NCBI GenBank assembly: GCA_934525675.1
Contig: CAKSZH010000012.1
Location: 1-64,000, forward strand
Source: an uncultured Eubacteriales bacterium
GTDB taxonomy: Bacteria > Bacillota > Clostridia > Oscillospirales > CAG-272
Length of the DNA: 64,000 nucleotides
Direction: 5' to 3'
Below the pieces are notes generated by a model. That model was not told the DNA's origin and searched no databases. It was given only the letters and a program-made list of their open reading frames with translations. The number at the start of each line of letters is the position of its first letter. Position 1 is the stretch's first letter. Below are positions 52,219-61,497 of this stretch, piece by piece. A program made the position numbers and the translations under genes.

Positions 52219-52264
52219 AAAGAGCCCCGCCCGCCGCATGATGCGGCGGGCGGGGCTCTTTTAA
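52219..52264. terminator. Convergent terminator between oadA and phosphoglucomutase
   Basis: About 20-bp stem AAAGAGCCCCGCCCGCCGC and its complement, followed by TTTT on the plus strand; the minus strand also has a short T run. Confidence 0.92.
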
Positions 52265-52266
52265 AT

Positions 52267-53991
52267 TTACCACTTTTTCAGTTTTGCCATGGAATCGCGG
52301 TAGCCGTAATACTTCTGGGTTGCGTCGGTTTTATCCTTCGCGAGAAGCAGATAGTAAAACTTGATCTTCGGCTCGGTGCCGGAAGGGCGGATGACAATGA
52401 CATCGTTGTTTTCCAGCCGGTAGTAAAGTACGTTGGACTTGGGAAGCCCGGTTGGCTCCGCCTTGCCGGTCGCAAGCGTTGTCATGGTTTCCTTTTCGTA
52501 GTCTCCGATCATGGCAACAGAGGCGCAGCCAAAGGCTTTCGGCGGATTGTTGCGCATCCGATCCATGAAATCCGCCATCTGACGGGGACCGTCCACGCCT
52601 TCCATATAGACCTCTTCGTTTGCCTCAAAGCAGTAGCCGTAGCGCTCGTACAGATGATTCAGCGCGTCGGAAAGCGTCATGTTCTTTTCCTTGTAGTAAG
52701 CGGTCATTTCGGCGATCAACATAGATGCCACGACCGCATCCTTGTCGCGTGCGTAGGTGCCCTTGAGGTATCCGTAGCTTTCTTCAAAGCCGAGCAGAAA
52801 ATGTCCGTACCCCTTTGCTTCGTAATTCTTGATGACCTCTCCGATGAACTTGAATCCCGTCAGCACATTGTGCATGGTTACACTGTGTTCGCGGCAGATT
52901 TTGGATGCAAGCTCGGTCGATACAATGGTTTTGACCGCGTATGCGTCTTTCGGAAGCGTGCCTGCCTGTTCCTCCGCTGTGATGATATAGTCCAGCAAAA
53001 GGGCGCCCATCTGGTTGCCGGTGATGGTGATGAATCCGCCGCCTGCGGCACGTGTCATAACGCCGACACGGTCTGCGTCCGGATCGGTTGCAATGATCAG
53101 GTCGCTGCCGACCCGGTTGGCAATCTCAATACCGAGTTTGAAAACCTCGGGATATTCGGGGTTTGGCTTTGCAACGGTGGGGAAGTTTCCGTCGATCTGC
53201 ATCTGCTCGTCAACCGTGTAGAGATGTTTCAGTCCTGTGCGCTTCAGAATTTCGGGAACCAGACGGTATCCGGTTCCGTGAAGCGGGGAATAGACGATTT
53301 TCAGATCATCGGCAACCGCGGGAATCGCACCCGGATTGACCGTTTGCTCCTTGACGGCGGCAAGATATTTTTCGTCGATCTCACTGCCGATGACATTGAT
53401 CTTTCCCGCCAGCACCGCAGAACGGTAATCCGTCATGCGGATTGCGGTGAAGATGTTGAGCTTGGCGATTTCGGCGGAAACGGTCTCGGCGTGTTCCGGG
53501 GGAAGCTGTGCGCCGTCCTCCCAATACGCCTTATAACCGTTGTATTGCTTCGGGTTGTGCGAAGCGGTGATGTTGATGCCGGCAACGCATTTCAGCTCTC
53601 TTAACGCAAAGGAAAGTTCAGGGGTCGGGCGAAGCTCATCGAAAATATAGACCTTGATCCCGTTTGCGGCAAGCACCGATGCGGCAGTACGCGCAAAGAG
53701 GGAAGAGTTGTTCCGGCAGTCATAGGCAATGACTACGCCGTCCGCGGCACGGCCCTCCTTGAGAATCAGCGCGGCAAGTCCCTGTGTGGCGTATGCGACG
53801 GTATGGACGTTCATCGCGTTCATTCCAACCTTCATGACACCGCGCAGACCGGCAGTACCGAAAGAGAGGTATGAGGAGAAGCGTTGACGAATCTCATCGT
53901 CGTTGCCTGCGATTTCGCGCAGCTCCTGCTTTTCGTCTTCGCTCAGCATATCGGATGCGAGCCATTCACGGTAATGATCGAGGTAATTCAT
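52267..53991 (-). CDS. Phosphoglucomutase / phosphomannomutase
   Basis: Interconverts glucose 1- and 6-phosphate (or the mannose pair), feeding cell-wall and glycan precursors. The 574-residue alpha-D-phosphohexomutase has FGTAGLRG, the phosphoserine loop TASHNPKQYNGYK (Ser about 143), the metal loop DPDADRVG, the sugar loop GFEESYGYLKG and the phosphate loop RPSGTEPKIKFY. It resembles PgcA of Bacillus. AAAGGAG lies before the ATG inside a perfect AGGAGTACTCCT palindrome that overlaps the ribosome site. It is the last gene of a minus-strand run beginning with the permease. Confidence 0.95.
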   Translation of the reverse strand: MNYLDHYREWLASDMLSEDEKQELREIAGNDDEIRQRFSSYLSFGTAGLRGVMKVGMNAMNVHTVAYATQGLAALILKEGRAADGVVIAYDCRNNSSLFARTAASVLAANGIKVYIFDELRPTPELSFALRELKCVAGINITASHNPKQYNGYKAYWEDGAQLPPEHAETVSAEIAKLNIFTAIRMTDYRSAVLAGKINVIGSEIDEKYLAAVKEQTVNPGAIPAVADDLKIVYSPLHGTGYRLVPEILKRTGLKHLYTVDEQMQIDGNFPTVAKPNPEYPEVFKLGIEIANRVGSDLIIATDPDADRVGVMTRAAGGGFITITGNQMGALLLDYIITAEEQAGTLPKDAYAVKTIVSTELASKICREHSVTMHNVLTGFKFIGEVIKNYEAKGYGHFLLGFEESYGYLKGTYARDKDAVVASMLIAEMTAYYKEKNMTLSDALNHLYERYGYCFEANEEVYMEGVDGPRQMADFMDRMRNNPPKAFGCASVAMIGDYEKETMTTLATGKAEPTGLPKSNVLYYRLENNDVIVIRPSGTEPKIKFYYLLLAKDKTDATQKYYGYRDSMAKLKKW

Positions 53992-54065
53992 AGGAGTACT
54001 CCTTTATGAAAGAATTGGTAACGGAACATTTCGGGACGATGGCGGAAAGGCGGACGTAAGAAGGC

Positions 54066-54323
54066 TCAGCAATCTGCAAGCGCTTCCAGAATCGCGTCGG
54101 AGAGTTGATCGGGGCAGGAGGTTTCCTTATAGCCGCACAGAATGCCCTTCATCCGCTCTGCGGCTTCTTTTGCATCCATGCCCTCAAGCAGGGCGGCAAG
54201 TCCGAGCGTGTTTCCGGGACAACCGCCGATAAAGCGTACATTAAAAATTTTTCCGTCTGTCAGATCAAATTCGACACGCTTGGAACAGGTGCCGGTATTC
54301 TGGTGAGAATAATGTTTTGTCAT
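54066..54323 (-). CDS. TSCPD-domain small protein
   Basis: An 85-residue protein with Cys in NTGTCS, the GGCPGNT turn and the signature TSCPDQL near the C-terminus, matching the small stand-alone TSCPD family of Clostridia. TSCPD modules also occur in ribonucleotide reductases; the stand-alone form has no proven function. The ribosome site is weak. It lies between the prephenate-dehydratase-like gene and phosphoglucomutase, with gaps of about 72-75 bp. Confidence 0.85.
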   Translation of the reverse strand: MTKHYSHQNTGTCSKRVEFDLTDGKIFNVRFIGGCPGNTLGLAALLEGMDAKEAAERMKGILCGYKETSCPDQLSDAILEALADC

Positions 54324-54395
54324 CGTATTTGTGCTTTCCGGAAAAGAAAGCGTCCTTTCTGTTTATTGCTTTTCGGGGGATTCCCAACAGGTTTG

Positions 54396-55388
54396 TCATT
54401 GAAAATCCGTATTCCGGGCTCGTTTTTCCGGAACATTCTGATAAAGTCCGATCGGCACTGCCTGCGGAAGATCAACGGAGAGGTAAGTGTAAAACGTAAA
54501 CAGATCTGCGTTGTCTGCACGGAAAACAGGATAATAGGCAACACTTGCGCCGTCTCTTGCGGGCAGGGTATCCACGCGTTCCGGATACAGGGAGCAGAAT
54601 TCTGCGGCAGACAAAAACTCGCGGAGCGTCTCCCTGTGATCCGGCACCACAGAAAACTGAAGATATTCTCCGCCGTTCAGGCGTGGGGGAAAGAGATCGG
54701 CGGTTTTGGCGACCAGAACAAATTCGTTGGTCGTACCGCCTTCACTCGGGACAGAGGCGGCTGCAACAATTTTCAATTCGTACCGCTCGATCAGCGCAAC
54801 AAACCGGAGCAGTTTTCCCTCAGAGGAGTTACCCGCGGGAAGAATCCCGAATTCAGTGACACCGTTATATACATCCTCGCAGACCTCAGTAAAGTGGCTT
54901 CGGTAGGACGCGCGTGCATTCTTTACCCGATCACTGCCGGAGAACAAAAGATACGCGCTGTCGGAATAGTGATTCTGCTGATAGGAGATCCTCCCGGCGG
55001 CGGACGCGGAAACAGGTTCCGTCAGTGCATAGCGGTCGGTAAAGAACATCGGATTTTTTTTTAGCATCAGAAGCCCGATCTCCCGGAACAGAATCATCCG
55101 CAGATAAAAACGAGTCTCGGTTCTGTCAAACGAGAGTAGGTGCCTGGAGGCAACCGGAAAATCGAGTGGGATCTCCTCCAGATATTTTCCCCGTTCTCCG
55201 AGCAGAGCGGCAATTTCCTGCGCGTCCTCGCAAACGGCGGCGATCTCCTCGGCGTATTCCCGGATATGGAACAGTGCCTGTTCACCGGCAAGCGACTGCC
55301 GCATGCAGCATTCCCGCAGGTTATCCTCCAGAATCTCAAAATGATCGGTCATGTCGGCGGCGGTCGGTTTTTCCGTATGCTTAATCAT
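54396..55388 (-). CDS. Prephenate-dehydratase-like protein, divergent
   Basis: A 330-residue protein. The region VYNGVTEFGILPAGNSSEGKL-type (about 175-195) and LIERYELKIVAAASV look like the second half of a prephenate dehydratase fold, and TTNEFVLVAK stands where the catalytic TRF motif is expected. The last 90 residues resemble an ACT domain. The first half of the fold is poorly conserved, and an N-terminal helical part (about 1-70) could be a chorismate-mutase-like or unrelated helix bundle. Key Thr-Arg-Phe is altered (Thr-Asn-Glu-Phe), so it may be a binding or regulatory protein. It starts 3 bp after htpG ends, so the two are coupled. Confidence 0.45.
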   Translation of the reverse strand: MIKHTEKPTAADMTDHFEILEDNLRECCMRQSLAGEQALFHIREYAEEIAAVCEDAQEIAALLGERGKYLEEIPLDFPVASRHLLSFDRTETRFYLRMILFREIGLLMLKKNPMFFTDRYALTEPVSASAAGRISYQQNHYSDSAYLLFSGSDRVKNARASYRSHFTEVCEDVYNGVTEFGILPAGNSSEGKLLRFVALIERYELKIVAAASVPSEGGTTNEFVLVAKTADLFPPRLNGGEYLQFSVVPDHRETLREFLSAAEFCSLYPERVDTLPARDGASVAYYPVFRADNADLFTFYTYLSVDLPQAVPIGLYQNVPEKRARNTDFQ

Positions 55389-55391
55389 GGG

Positions 55392-57260
55392 TCAGATCAT
55401 GCCGAGCAGTCTGAAAGAATCAGCAAGGAAGCTCTTCAGCTCTTCTGCGGACAGCTTTCTTTGTGCGAGCACCGATAGCCGATAGATCTGCCCGGCGATC
55501 AGCTTTGCTTTTTCGTGATCGGCGGCATCCTTTTCCGCAAGCCCAGAGATCAGGGGAGACGCGGAATTAAGCGTCAGCGTAGCTTCGGTAGGGAAGGGAT
55601 TGGAGCCCATGTCCATGCCGGACATGGCGTACATCTTCATCATGTCTTCCATGCGGCGGGACTGTTCGGAAACGGTCAGGAGCGCGGGGACCTCGCCGGA
55701 CTTGAACGCCTGCAATTTTACGGTCAGTTTGTCGTTTCCGCTGACCTCACGGAAGAGCTTCTCCAGTGTCTCGTCGGTCTTTTCGTCGCCTTCACCCTTC
55801 AGAGCCTTGGCAACATCGGCATCCACACGTTCGAATTTCAGCCCGTTACCGACATAGGATTCGACGAGAGAAAGGAATTGTGCATCCAAAGGCTTGTCGT
55901 AGACCGCAACCTTGATGCCTTCGGCGTTCAGCATGGAAATATATTGTGCCTGGAGCGCCTTGTCGCTTGTGTAGTATACCGTGTTTTCGTGCTTTTCCTT
56001 GGCTTCTTCAAGATATGCGGGAAGCGTGGTAAAGGTCCCGTCGGTCAACTCCAGCAGAATCGCGTCCTTCATGCGGTCGTAGAATTTCTTGTCTCTCATC
56101 GAGCCGTATTCCACGAAGATCTTGAGGTCTTTCCAGAGCTTTTCGTAGTTTTCCCGGTCGTTCTGGCACATGGAGGTCAGCTTGTCCGTCACCTTTTTGA
56201 CGATGTGATTGCCGACTTTCGTGACATAGGTGTTGTTCTGCAGGTAGCTTCTCGATACGTTGAGCGGAAGCTCCGGGCAGTCGAGCACGCCGCGCAGCAT
56301 CAGGAGGTAGTCGGGAATGACTTCCTTGATGTTGTCTGCAACAAACACCTGATTGTAGTACAGCTTGACCTGACCCTCAATGGATTCGTATTCACTCGTG
56401 ATCTTCGGGAAGTAGAGGATGCCCTTGAAGTTGAGCGGGTAATCCGCGTTGATGTGAACGTGGAAGAGCGGGTCGCGGTAATCGCCGAACACCTTACGGT
56501 AGAACGCTTTGTATTCTTCCTCGGTACATTCCGACGGATTTTTCAGCCAGAGCGGATTCTTGTCGTTGATGGGCTTCGGTGCTTCGGGCTCCTTACCGTC
56601 CTCCGGCTTCTTCCCGGCGTCGTCGCCCTCCACGAGGAAGAAAATATCTACCGGCATAAACGCACAGTATTTGTTGAGAATCCCCTCGATCTTGTAGCGG
56701 TCAAGGTATGCCTCTTCTTCGTCCGTGATGTGCAGGATGACCTCGGTACCGCGCGCCTCGCGGTCGCCGGCGGCGATTTCATATTCGCCGCTTTCCTTGC
56801 AGGTAAAGCGAACGGCAGGGGCACCGGTCCAGGATTTCGTATTGACCTCCACCACGTCACTGACCATGAAAGCAGAATAGAATCCGAGACCGAAATGCCC
56901 GATAATCCCGTCATTTTTCTGGTCGGTTCCCTCATATTTCTGAACGAAATCCAATGCGCCGGAAAGTGCCATCTGGCAGAGATACTTGCCGACCTCTTCT
57001 TCCGTCATGCCGATGCCGTTGTCCTCGACCGTCAGCGTCTTTGCCGCCTTGTCAAGCTTCACCGTGATTTTCCAGTCGTCGGTAATATCCGCTTCGCCGA
57101 GCGAATTCAGCCGTTTGAGCTTGGTGACCGCGTCCGATGCGTTGGAAACAATCTCGCGCAGGAAGATATCTTTGTCGGAATACAGCCATTTTTTGATGAC
57201 CGGGAAAATGTGCTCGGTTTCGACCGAGATCCCGCCTTTTTTCAAAACTTCATTTTCCAT
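55392..57260 (-). CDS. htpG: Molecular chaperone HtpG (Hsp90)
   Basis: ATP-dependent cytosolic chaperone of 622 residues. The GHKL ATPase domain has LREIVSNASDAVTKL, DNGIGMT and GHFGLGFYSAFMV; middle and dimerisation domains follow, with LNVSRSYLQNN. An acidic Asp/Glu/Lys-rich insert with a Pro run lies near residue 220-240. The start at 57260 has GGAGG 8 nt upstream; an earlier ATG eight codons upstream lacks a site. It sits between the permease and the prephenate-dehydratase-like gene in one minus-strand unit. No CIRCE element is visible. Confidence 0.96.
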   Translation of the reverse strand: MENEVLKKGGISVETEHIFPVIKKWLYSDKDIFLREIVSNASDAVTKLKRLNSLGEADITDDWKITVKLDKAAKTLTVEDNGIGMTEEEVGKYLCQMALSGALDFVQKYEGTDQKNDGIIGHFGLGFYSAFMVSDVVEVNTKSWTGAPAVRFTCKESGEYEIAAGDREARGTEVILHITDEEEAYLDRYKIEGILNKYCAFMPVDIFFLVEGDDAGKKPEDGKEPEAPKPINDKNPLWLKNPSECTEEEYKAFYRKVFGDYRDPLFHVHINADYPLNFKGILYFPKITSEYESIEGQVKLYYNQVFVADNIKEVIPDYLLMLRGVLDCPELPLNVSRSYLQNNTYVTKVGNHIVKKVTDKLTSMCQNDRENYEKLWKDLKIFVEYGSMRDKKFYDRMKDAILLELTDGTFTTLPAYLEEAKEKHENTVYYTSDKALQAQYISMLNAEGIKVAVYDKPLDAQFLSLVESYVGNGLKFERVDADVAKALKGEGDEKTDETLEKLFREVSGNDKLTVKLQAFKSGEVPALLTVSEQSRRMEDMMKMYAMSGMDMGSNPFPTEATLTLNSASPLISGLAEKDAADHEKAKLIAGQIYRLSVLAQRKLSAEELKSFLADSFRLLGMI

Positions 57261-57342
57261 GATAATTGCCTCCGGAATATGCAAATATGTTTCTCCTCGT
57301 AAGGGGAGAAGTCACACCGTGTTACAGGTGAAAGAGTCGTGC

Positions 57343-58800
57343 TTATTTGTTCTGATCATCCGGCTTGTCCGGATGCTTGTCCGCGTCGGGCGTTTCTGCG
57401 GAGGGACTGCCTGTGGAGGAATCCTTGGCTCCACCCTTGTTTTCTCCGTGTTCCGCCGTCTCCGCGTCGGAATTTTTGCCTTTTTTGAATTTTGTCTTCA
57501 CATATCGCGCGACGCGCTTGGAAAACGTCTGATGTTCCTCGACATAGTGAGGATGCAGATCATCCGGATCGACCTCCGGCGGATATTCAGCCGTGTCGAC
57601 TTCTGCCACGGGACCCGGAACCATATATTTTTCCGTGTCGATCGGTTTGTGCTTCCGGCGGAGCCGCTTGTCAAGAAACTCGCCGACAAATTCAATAATG
57701 ACGGCAAAGAGCGGAACGCCGATGATCATGCCGACCACTCCGAACAGATTCCCCATAATGACAATGGAGATCATAACGCAGAAGGAGGATACCCCGATGT
57801 TGTCCCCGAGGATCTTGGGACCGATGACGTTTCCGTCAAGCTGCTGAATAATCAGGACGATAATGAGAAACGGAATGACCTTTTTCGGATCCTCAATGAA
57901 AATGATGAACGCGGATGCGAACGCGCCGATAAAGGGACCGAACACAGGAATGATATTGGTGACCCCAACGACAAACGCGACCAGCACCGGGAAGGGAATG
58001 CGGAAAATCAGGAGAACCACGTAGGTCAGAATCCCGATGATGGCGGAATCAAGGATTTTTCCCTCAAAAAATCCGCCAAAGGAAGAATCAATCCGGCGTG
58101 CGGTCCGGTAAAGGAACCGTTGCTGTTTGTCCCCGAAAACAGCAGTAATGAATTTTTTGCACTGCGCACAACGCTTTTCCTTTGAAAAAAGGAAATAAAT
58201 GGAGATAACAAGCCCGATAAATACGTTTTTGACACCGGAAAGCAGGGACACGCCGTAATCCTGAATGAATCCGATGATGTGATTCAGCAGATTTTCGGTG
58301 CCGAGCAGAAATTCGGTGATTTTTTTCCGGATTTCCTCCTCCTTGAAGTTATCAGAGGCGATACCGGGAAAATATTTTTCGATAAACCCGGCGATATTTT
58401 CGGATGCGGTCTTGGCGTATTCGGAATATTGTCTCGTCAGTTCGCTCAGGCTCTTCATCAATTCAGGAATCAGAATCCATAAAAACCCGAAGATAATTGC
58501 CAGAACGATGGCATATGTGAGGAGAATGGAGAAAAGCCGGCGGAGTACATCAGAGCGGACCTTCTTGAAAACGTGCAGGTCAAACAGCTTTAAAATCGGG
58601 TTACAAAGGTATGCAATGGCAAGTCCCAAGAGAAGCGGGGACAGCACCGCCATGATTTTTCCGAACCAGGCGGAAATAGCGGTGGAATTGACGATCATGT
58701 ACACGCACAGCGCAACGACCGCATAGATTCCGGCAGCGATCAGCCAGATTTTTTTGTTCTTGTTTTGTCCGTTACGCTCGGAATCCGGCATACCATTCAC
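57343..58800 (-). CDS. AI-2E-family membrane permease
   Basis: A 485-residue protein with paired hydrophobic segments near 18-40, 45-65, 85-110, 180-205, 240-270, 275-300, 305-330 and 340-370, the pattern of the AI-2E/TqsA/YdiK transporter family. A long charged, Ser/Glu/Lys-rich cytoplasmic tail (about 375-485) is unusual in length. Substrate is unknown; members export signals or ions such as Na+/H+. Two starts are close: 58800, and 58791 with GGTGA 5 nt upstream; the difference is three residues. Confidence 0.85.
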   Translation of the reverse strand: MNGMPDSERNGQNKNKKIWLIAAGIYAVVALCVYMIVNSTAISAWFGKIMAVLSPLLLGLAIAYLCNPILKLFDLHVFKKVRSDVLRRLFSILLTYAIVLAIIFGFLWILIPELMKSLSELTRQYSEYAKTASENIAGFIEKYFPGIASDNFKEEEIRKKITEFLLGTENLLNHIIGFIQDYGVSLLSGVKNVFIGLVISIYFLFSKEKRCAQCKKFITAVFGDKQQRFLYRTARRIDSSFGGFFEGKILDSAIIGILTYVVLLIFRIPFPVLVAFVVGVTNIIPVFGPFIGAFASAFIIFIEDPKKVIPFLIIVLIIQQLDGNVIGPKILGDNIGVSSFCVMISIVIMGNLFGVVGMIIGVPLFAVIIEFVGEFLDKRLRRKHKPIDTEKYMVPGPVAEVDTAEYPPEVDPDDLHPHYVEEHQTFSKRVARYVKTKFKKGKNSDAETAEHGENKGGAKDSSTGSPSAETPDADKHPDKPDDQNK

Positions 58801-58848
58801 CGCCCGGATTGCTCCGGAATCCTTTCTTTATGCTAAAAACCATATTAT

Positions 58849-58877
58849 ATTTTATACTTAAATACGCGTGTCGTCAA
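58849..58877 (-). promoter_or_regulatory. Promoter of the permease-htpG unit
   Basis: On the minus strand TTGACG (58872-58877), 17-bp spacer, TAAAAT (58849-58854). Confidence 0.65.
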
Positions 58878-58916
58878 GGGGGTAAGGGCAACAACCTTAA
58901 TTTTTCTGACGGAAAC

Positions 58917-58945
58917 TTGCAAAGAATGTTCCGATGTGTTAAAAT
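58917..58945 (+). promoter_or_regulatory. Promoter of ispE
   Basis: TTGCAA (58917-58922), 17-bp spacer, TAAAAT (58940-58945) preceded by TGT. Confidence 0.7.
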
Positions 58946-59027
58946 ACCGGATGAGAGTGTACGGGGAACAAGTGCGCGGAGGCGGACGGGAGGTTTTCCG
59001 GAAGAGGTTTACGGAAAGGGGTATCTG

Positions 59028-59999
59028 ATGACCGAGCTGGCAAGGGCAAAGATCAATTTATATCTGGATGTGACGGAGAAACGTACCGACGGATATCACG
59101 AAATCGTGAGTGTGATGCAGAGTGTATCTCTTGCGGACATTGTGACGCTGGAGAGAGCGGATGAACTGACAGTATTCTGCGATCATCCTGCGGTACCCGG
59201 AGGCAAAGAAAACCTCGCATTTCGCGCGGCGGAAGCATTCTTCCGGGAAACCGGAATGGCGGGCGGTGCCGCGATACGCATTGAAAAACGCATTCCCGTG
59301 GCGGCAGGTCTTGCCGGAGGAAGTGCCGATGCGGCGGCTGTTTTGCGCGGGCTCAACCGCCTGTACGGAACGGAATTACCGGATGCGGTTCTTTGCGGAA
59401 TCGGGAAAACGCTCGGCGCGGATATTCCGTTCTGTATCTGCGGCGGAACCGCGTTGACCCGCGGGATCGGCGAAAAGCTTTTTCCTCTGCCGTCCCCGGG
59501 CAAATGCTTTTTTGTGATTGCCAAAGGAGAGACCGGAATTTCCACTGCCGCGGCATATGCCGCGCTTGATCAAAAATACAATCATTTCTGCGCGGTTCCC
59601 GGGGCGGGGATACACGACGGCTTTCAGTGCGAAAACAGGCGTGTTGACGGCAAGTCCGTCAGTTGCGGTAAGTGCAACGAAAACAATCCCGACATATCCC
59701 GTTGCGGCAGGCTTTACGGAATGGAAGCCGCTCTGCAAACAGGGGATAGCGAAACGGCATTCAGGAATATGTTCAATATCTTTGAAGAAGTTGTTCCTTC
59801 TGAATGTGAAGAGGTTTTTGCAATCAGAAATGAATTACTGGACGCAGGAGCAGTTTCTGCGATGATGAGCGGAAGCGGTCCGGCTGTTTTCGGCGTATTC
59901 CGGGAGGAATCCCTCGCTGTGCGTGCAAGGGACCGGCTGCGAGCCGCCGGTATTTTTGCAGAGACTTGCGTTCCGGAGGCGGCAAAACCAAACCAATAA
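59028..59999 (+). CDS. ispE: 4-diphosphocytidyl-2-C-methyl-D-erythritol kinase
   Basis: GHMP kinase of the non-mevalonate isoprenoid route. The 323-residue protein has ARAKINLYLDV with Lys8, the ATP loop PVAAGLAGGSADAA (90-103), LGADIPF with the catalytic Asp132 and MMSGSGPAVFG (279-289). It is about 35 residues longer than usual. The excess lies at about 183-232, with cysteines at 188, 201, 213, 216 and 226, an unusual insertion between the AYAAL helix and the last domain. The start at 59028 follows GAAAGGGG; longer in-frame starts lie across the promoter. Confidence 0.93.
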   Translation: MTELARAKINLYLDVTEKRTDGYHEIVSVMQSVSLADIVTLERADELTVFCDHPAVPGGKENLAFRAAEAFFRETGMAGGAAIRIEKRIPVAAGLAGGSADAAAVLRGLNRLYGTELPDAVLCGIGKTLGADIPFCICGGTALTRGIGEKLFPLPSPGKCFFVIAKGETGISTAAAYAALDQKYNHFCAVPGAGIHDGFQCENRRVDGKSVSCGKCNENNPDISRCGRLYGMEAALQTGDSETAFRNMFNIFEEVVPSECEEVFAIRNELLDAGAVSAMMSGSGPAVFGVFREESLAVRARDRLRAAGIFAETCVPEAAKPNQ

Positions 60000-60002
60000 T
60001 AA

Positions 60003-60034
60003 AAAACGGCTGCCGCTTTTGCGGCAGCCGTTTC
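60003..60034. terminator. Convergent terminator between ispE and the SGNH hydrolase gene
   Basis: AAACGGCTGCCGC, loop TTTT, GCGGCAGCCGTTT with flanking A and T runs. Confidence 0.92.
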
Positions 60035-60043
60035 CTTATGAGG

Positions 60044-60907
60044 TCAATCCGGGTATGCATGGGTGCGGAAATAGGCAAGCACCTGCTTGTATCCCTCGGC
60101 GGTGATGTGTACTCCGTCGCTCATGGCATATGCCGGATCCAGAAATCCGTCCTTTCCGGTGACGGCGGACGCTGCGTCGCAGAATTTCAAGCCGTTTTTC
60201 CGGGCAAGCTCCATCGTCCATTCGTTGATCTGCTTCAGGTAGGAATTGATGGTTGCTGCATCCGCCTTGAAGTCCGTGCAACCGCTGGCGACCGGGTAAA
60301 TACTTTCAAGAATGATCCTTGTGTCCGGCGAATTCTTCCGGATCTCGTCAATGAGCGACTGATAGCTTGTGACAAACAGCTTTTTGCCGGTTTCGCCCGA
60401 CGAAAATTTTTCCACACCGTTGAGTCCGAAGCAGAGTACAAGGTATTCCGGCTTCACTTTCTTGACAATGTTGCCGATCGTGTCTTCCTCGGTACTGTCG
60501 CCGAGATAACGAAGTTTTGTCGAGCACGCATTCTGAATCTGGAGAGTATTGGTGTTGGGGTGAAAGACCTGCTTTGTGGATTTCCCGCCGGTGAGTACGC
60601 CGCGGGATTTGAGATGCGCAGTCGTGGATTCGCCGAAGAAATACAGGCGATTCTGATAATCAAGTCCCTTGTCCGCGGTCTCGGGAAGCAGTACCGATGC
60701 GGGCAGGGAAGACGTGTCGGTTTCGGGACCCGTCGAGGGATCCTGTGTGTTGCCGGATTCACCCGTTTCCGTGTCGGTATCTGTCCCGTCGGCGGGGGGC
60801 GCTTTTCTGCTGACCGAGAAGAGCACGATCGTCGCCACAGTGCAGAGCACCACGAGCAGAGACGCAATCAGTATGAGAATCCGTAACAGCTTGTCCTGAG
60901 TTTTCAT
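60044..60907 (-). CDS. Secreted or anchored SGNH/GDSL hydrolase
   Basis: A 287-residue protein with an N-terminal membrane anchor (about 9-31) and a Thr/Glu/Asp/Ser-rich linker (about 36-70). An SGNH domain follows: block I FFGEST (Ser in GEST), block III FGLNGV (Asn) and block V DGVHIT (Asp and His). It likely removes acetyl or acyl groups from surface carbohydrate. The start overlaps the stop of the upstream membrane gene (ATGA), so they are coupled. Confidence 0.85.
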   Translation of the reverse strand: MKTQDKLLRILILIASLLVVLCTVATIVLFSVSRKAPPADGTDTDTETGESGNTQDPSTGPETDTSSLPASVLLPETADKGLDYQNRLYFFGESTTAHLKSRGVLTGGKSTKQVFHPNTNTLQIQNACSTKLRYLGDSTEEDTIGNIVKKVKPEYLVLCFGLNGVEKFSSGETGKKLFVTSYQSLIDEIRKNSPDTRIILESIYPVASGCTDFKADAATINSYLKQINEWTMELARKNGLKFCDAASAVTGKDGFLDPAYAMSDGVHITAEGYKQVLAYFRTHAYPD

Positions 60908-61353
60908 GATTTGCGATCAGATCCTTTCTCGTATTGGGGAACGTAGGACGGATTGTTCTTCGCTTTTGCGCGTTCTCTGGAACGCCGGATCAGGGCTTCG
61001 GCGCCGAATATCATTGTATAGAAAAGAGTCAGAATAATAATCAGCACGAAGACAGACCCGCTTTTCAGTTCTATACCGGACGGTAAGAGCAGGCACACAA
61101 AGAGCGCACCGAGGAGCACGGCATAGTGAACGGGGTACCGGATCCACGCAGAGATTTGCCTTTGTGAACGGAACACGCTCATCCCAGCCGCGATCACACA
61201 GAAAAGGAGGATCCACAGGGTCCGTACAGGATCCAGTACAAGACTGGCTTTTCCGCTTGCAAGCAGAACCAGATTTAAGAAGATGGTCAGAACAGTATAA
61301 AATATACAGGCGTATAGGAATATGAGTTTCAGAATCAATCCCGCTTTTTTCAT
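60904..61353 (-). CDS. Small four-helix membrane protein
   Basis: A 149-residue protein with four hydrophobic segments and a basic C-terminal tail rich in Arg, Lys and Ser. It resembles small DUF3021-type membrane proteins, but the match is loose. The start at 61353 has GAGGA 7 nt upstream; an in-frame ATG at 61377 has no site. Its stop overlaps the start of the SGNH hydrolase gene, so the two probably act together (inference). Confidence 0.65.
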   Translation of the reverse strand: MKKAGLILKLIFLYACIFYTVLTIFLNLVLLASGKASLVLDPVRTLWILLFCVIAAGMSVFRSQRQISAWIRYPVHYAVLLGALFVCLLLPSGIELKSGSVFVLIIILTLFYTMIFGAEALIRRSRERAKAKNNPSYVPQYEKGSDRKS

Positions 61354-61386
61354 CGGCAAAATCCTCGCATATTTCATGATAGTTAC

Positions 61387-61415
61387 ACTGTATCATATTC
61401 CGCCGGAATTTTCAA
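61387..61415 (-). promoter_or_regulatory. Promoter of the membrane protein-SGNH hydrolase unit
   Basis: On the minus strand TTGAAA (61410-61415), 17-bp spacer, TACAGT (61387-61392). Confidence 0.6.
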
Positions 61416-61497
61416 CAGAAAAGAGGAAAGAAAACAAGAATTTTCACAGGCTTACCGCCCGCTTTCTGCTCGTATGAACCAAAAACGGGATACAGAA

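Noticed and set aside
55515..57302. 595-residue open frame antisense to htpG
   Set aside because: Shadow of htpG with a low-complexity product and no ribosome site.
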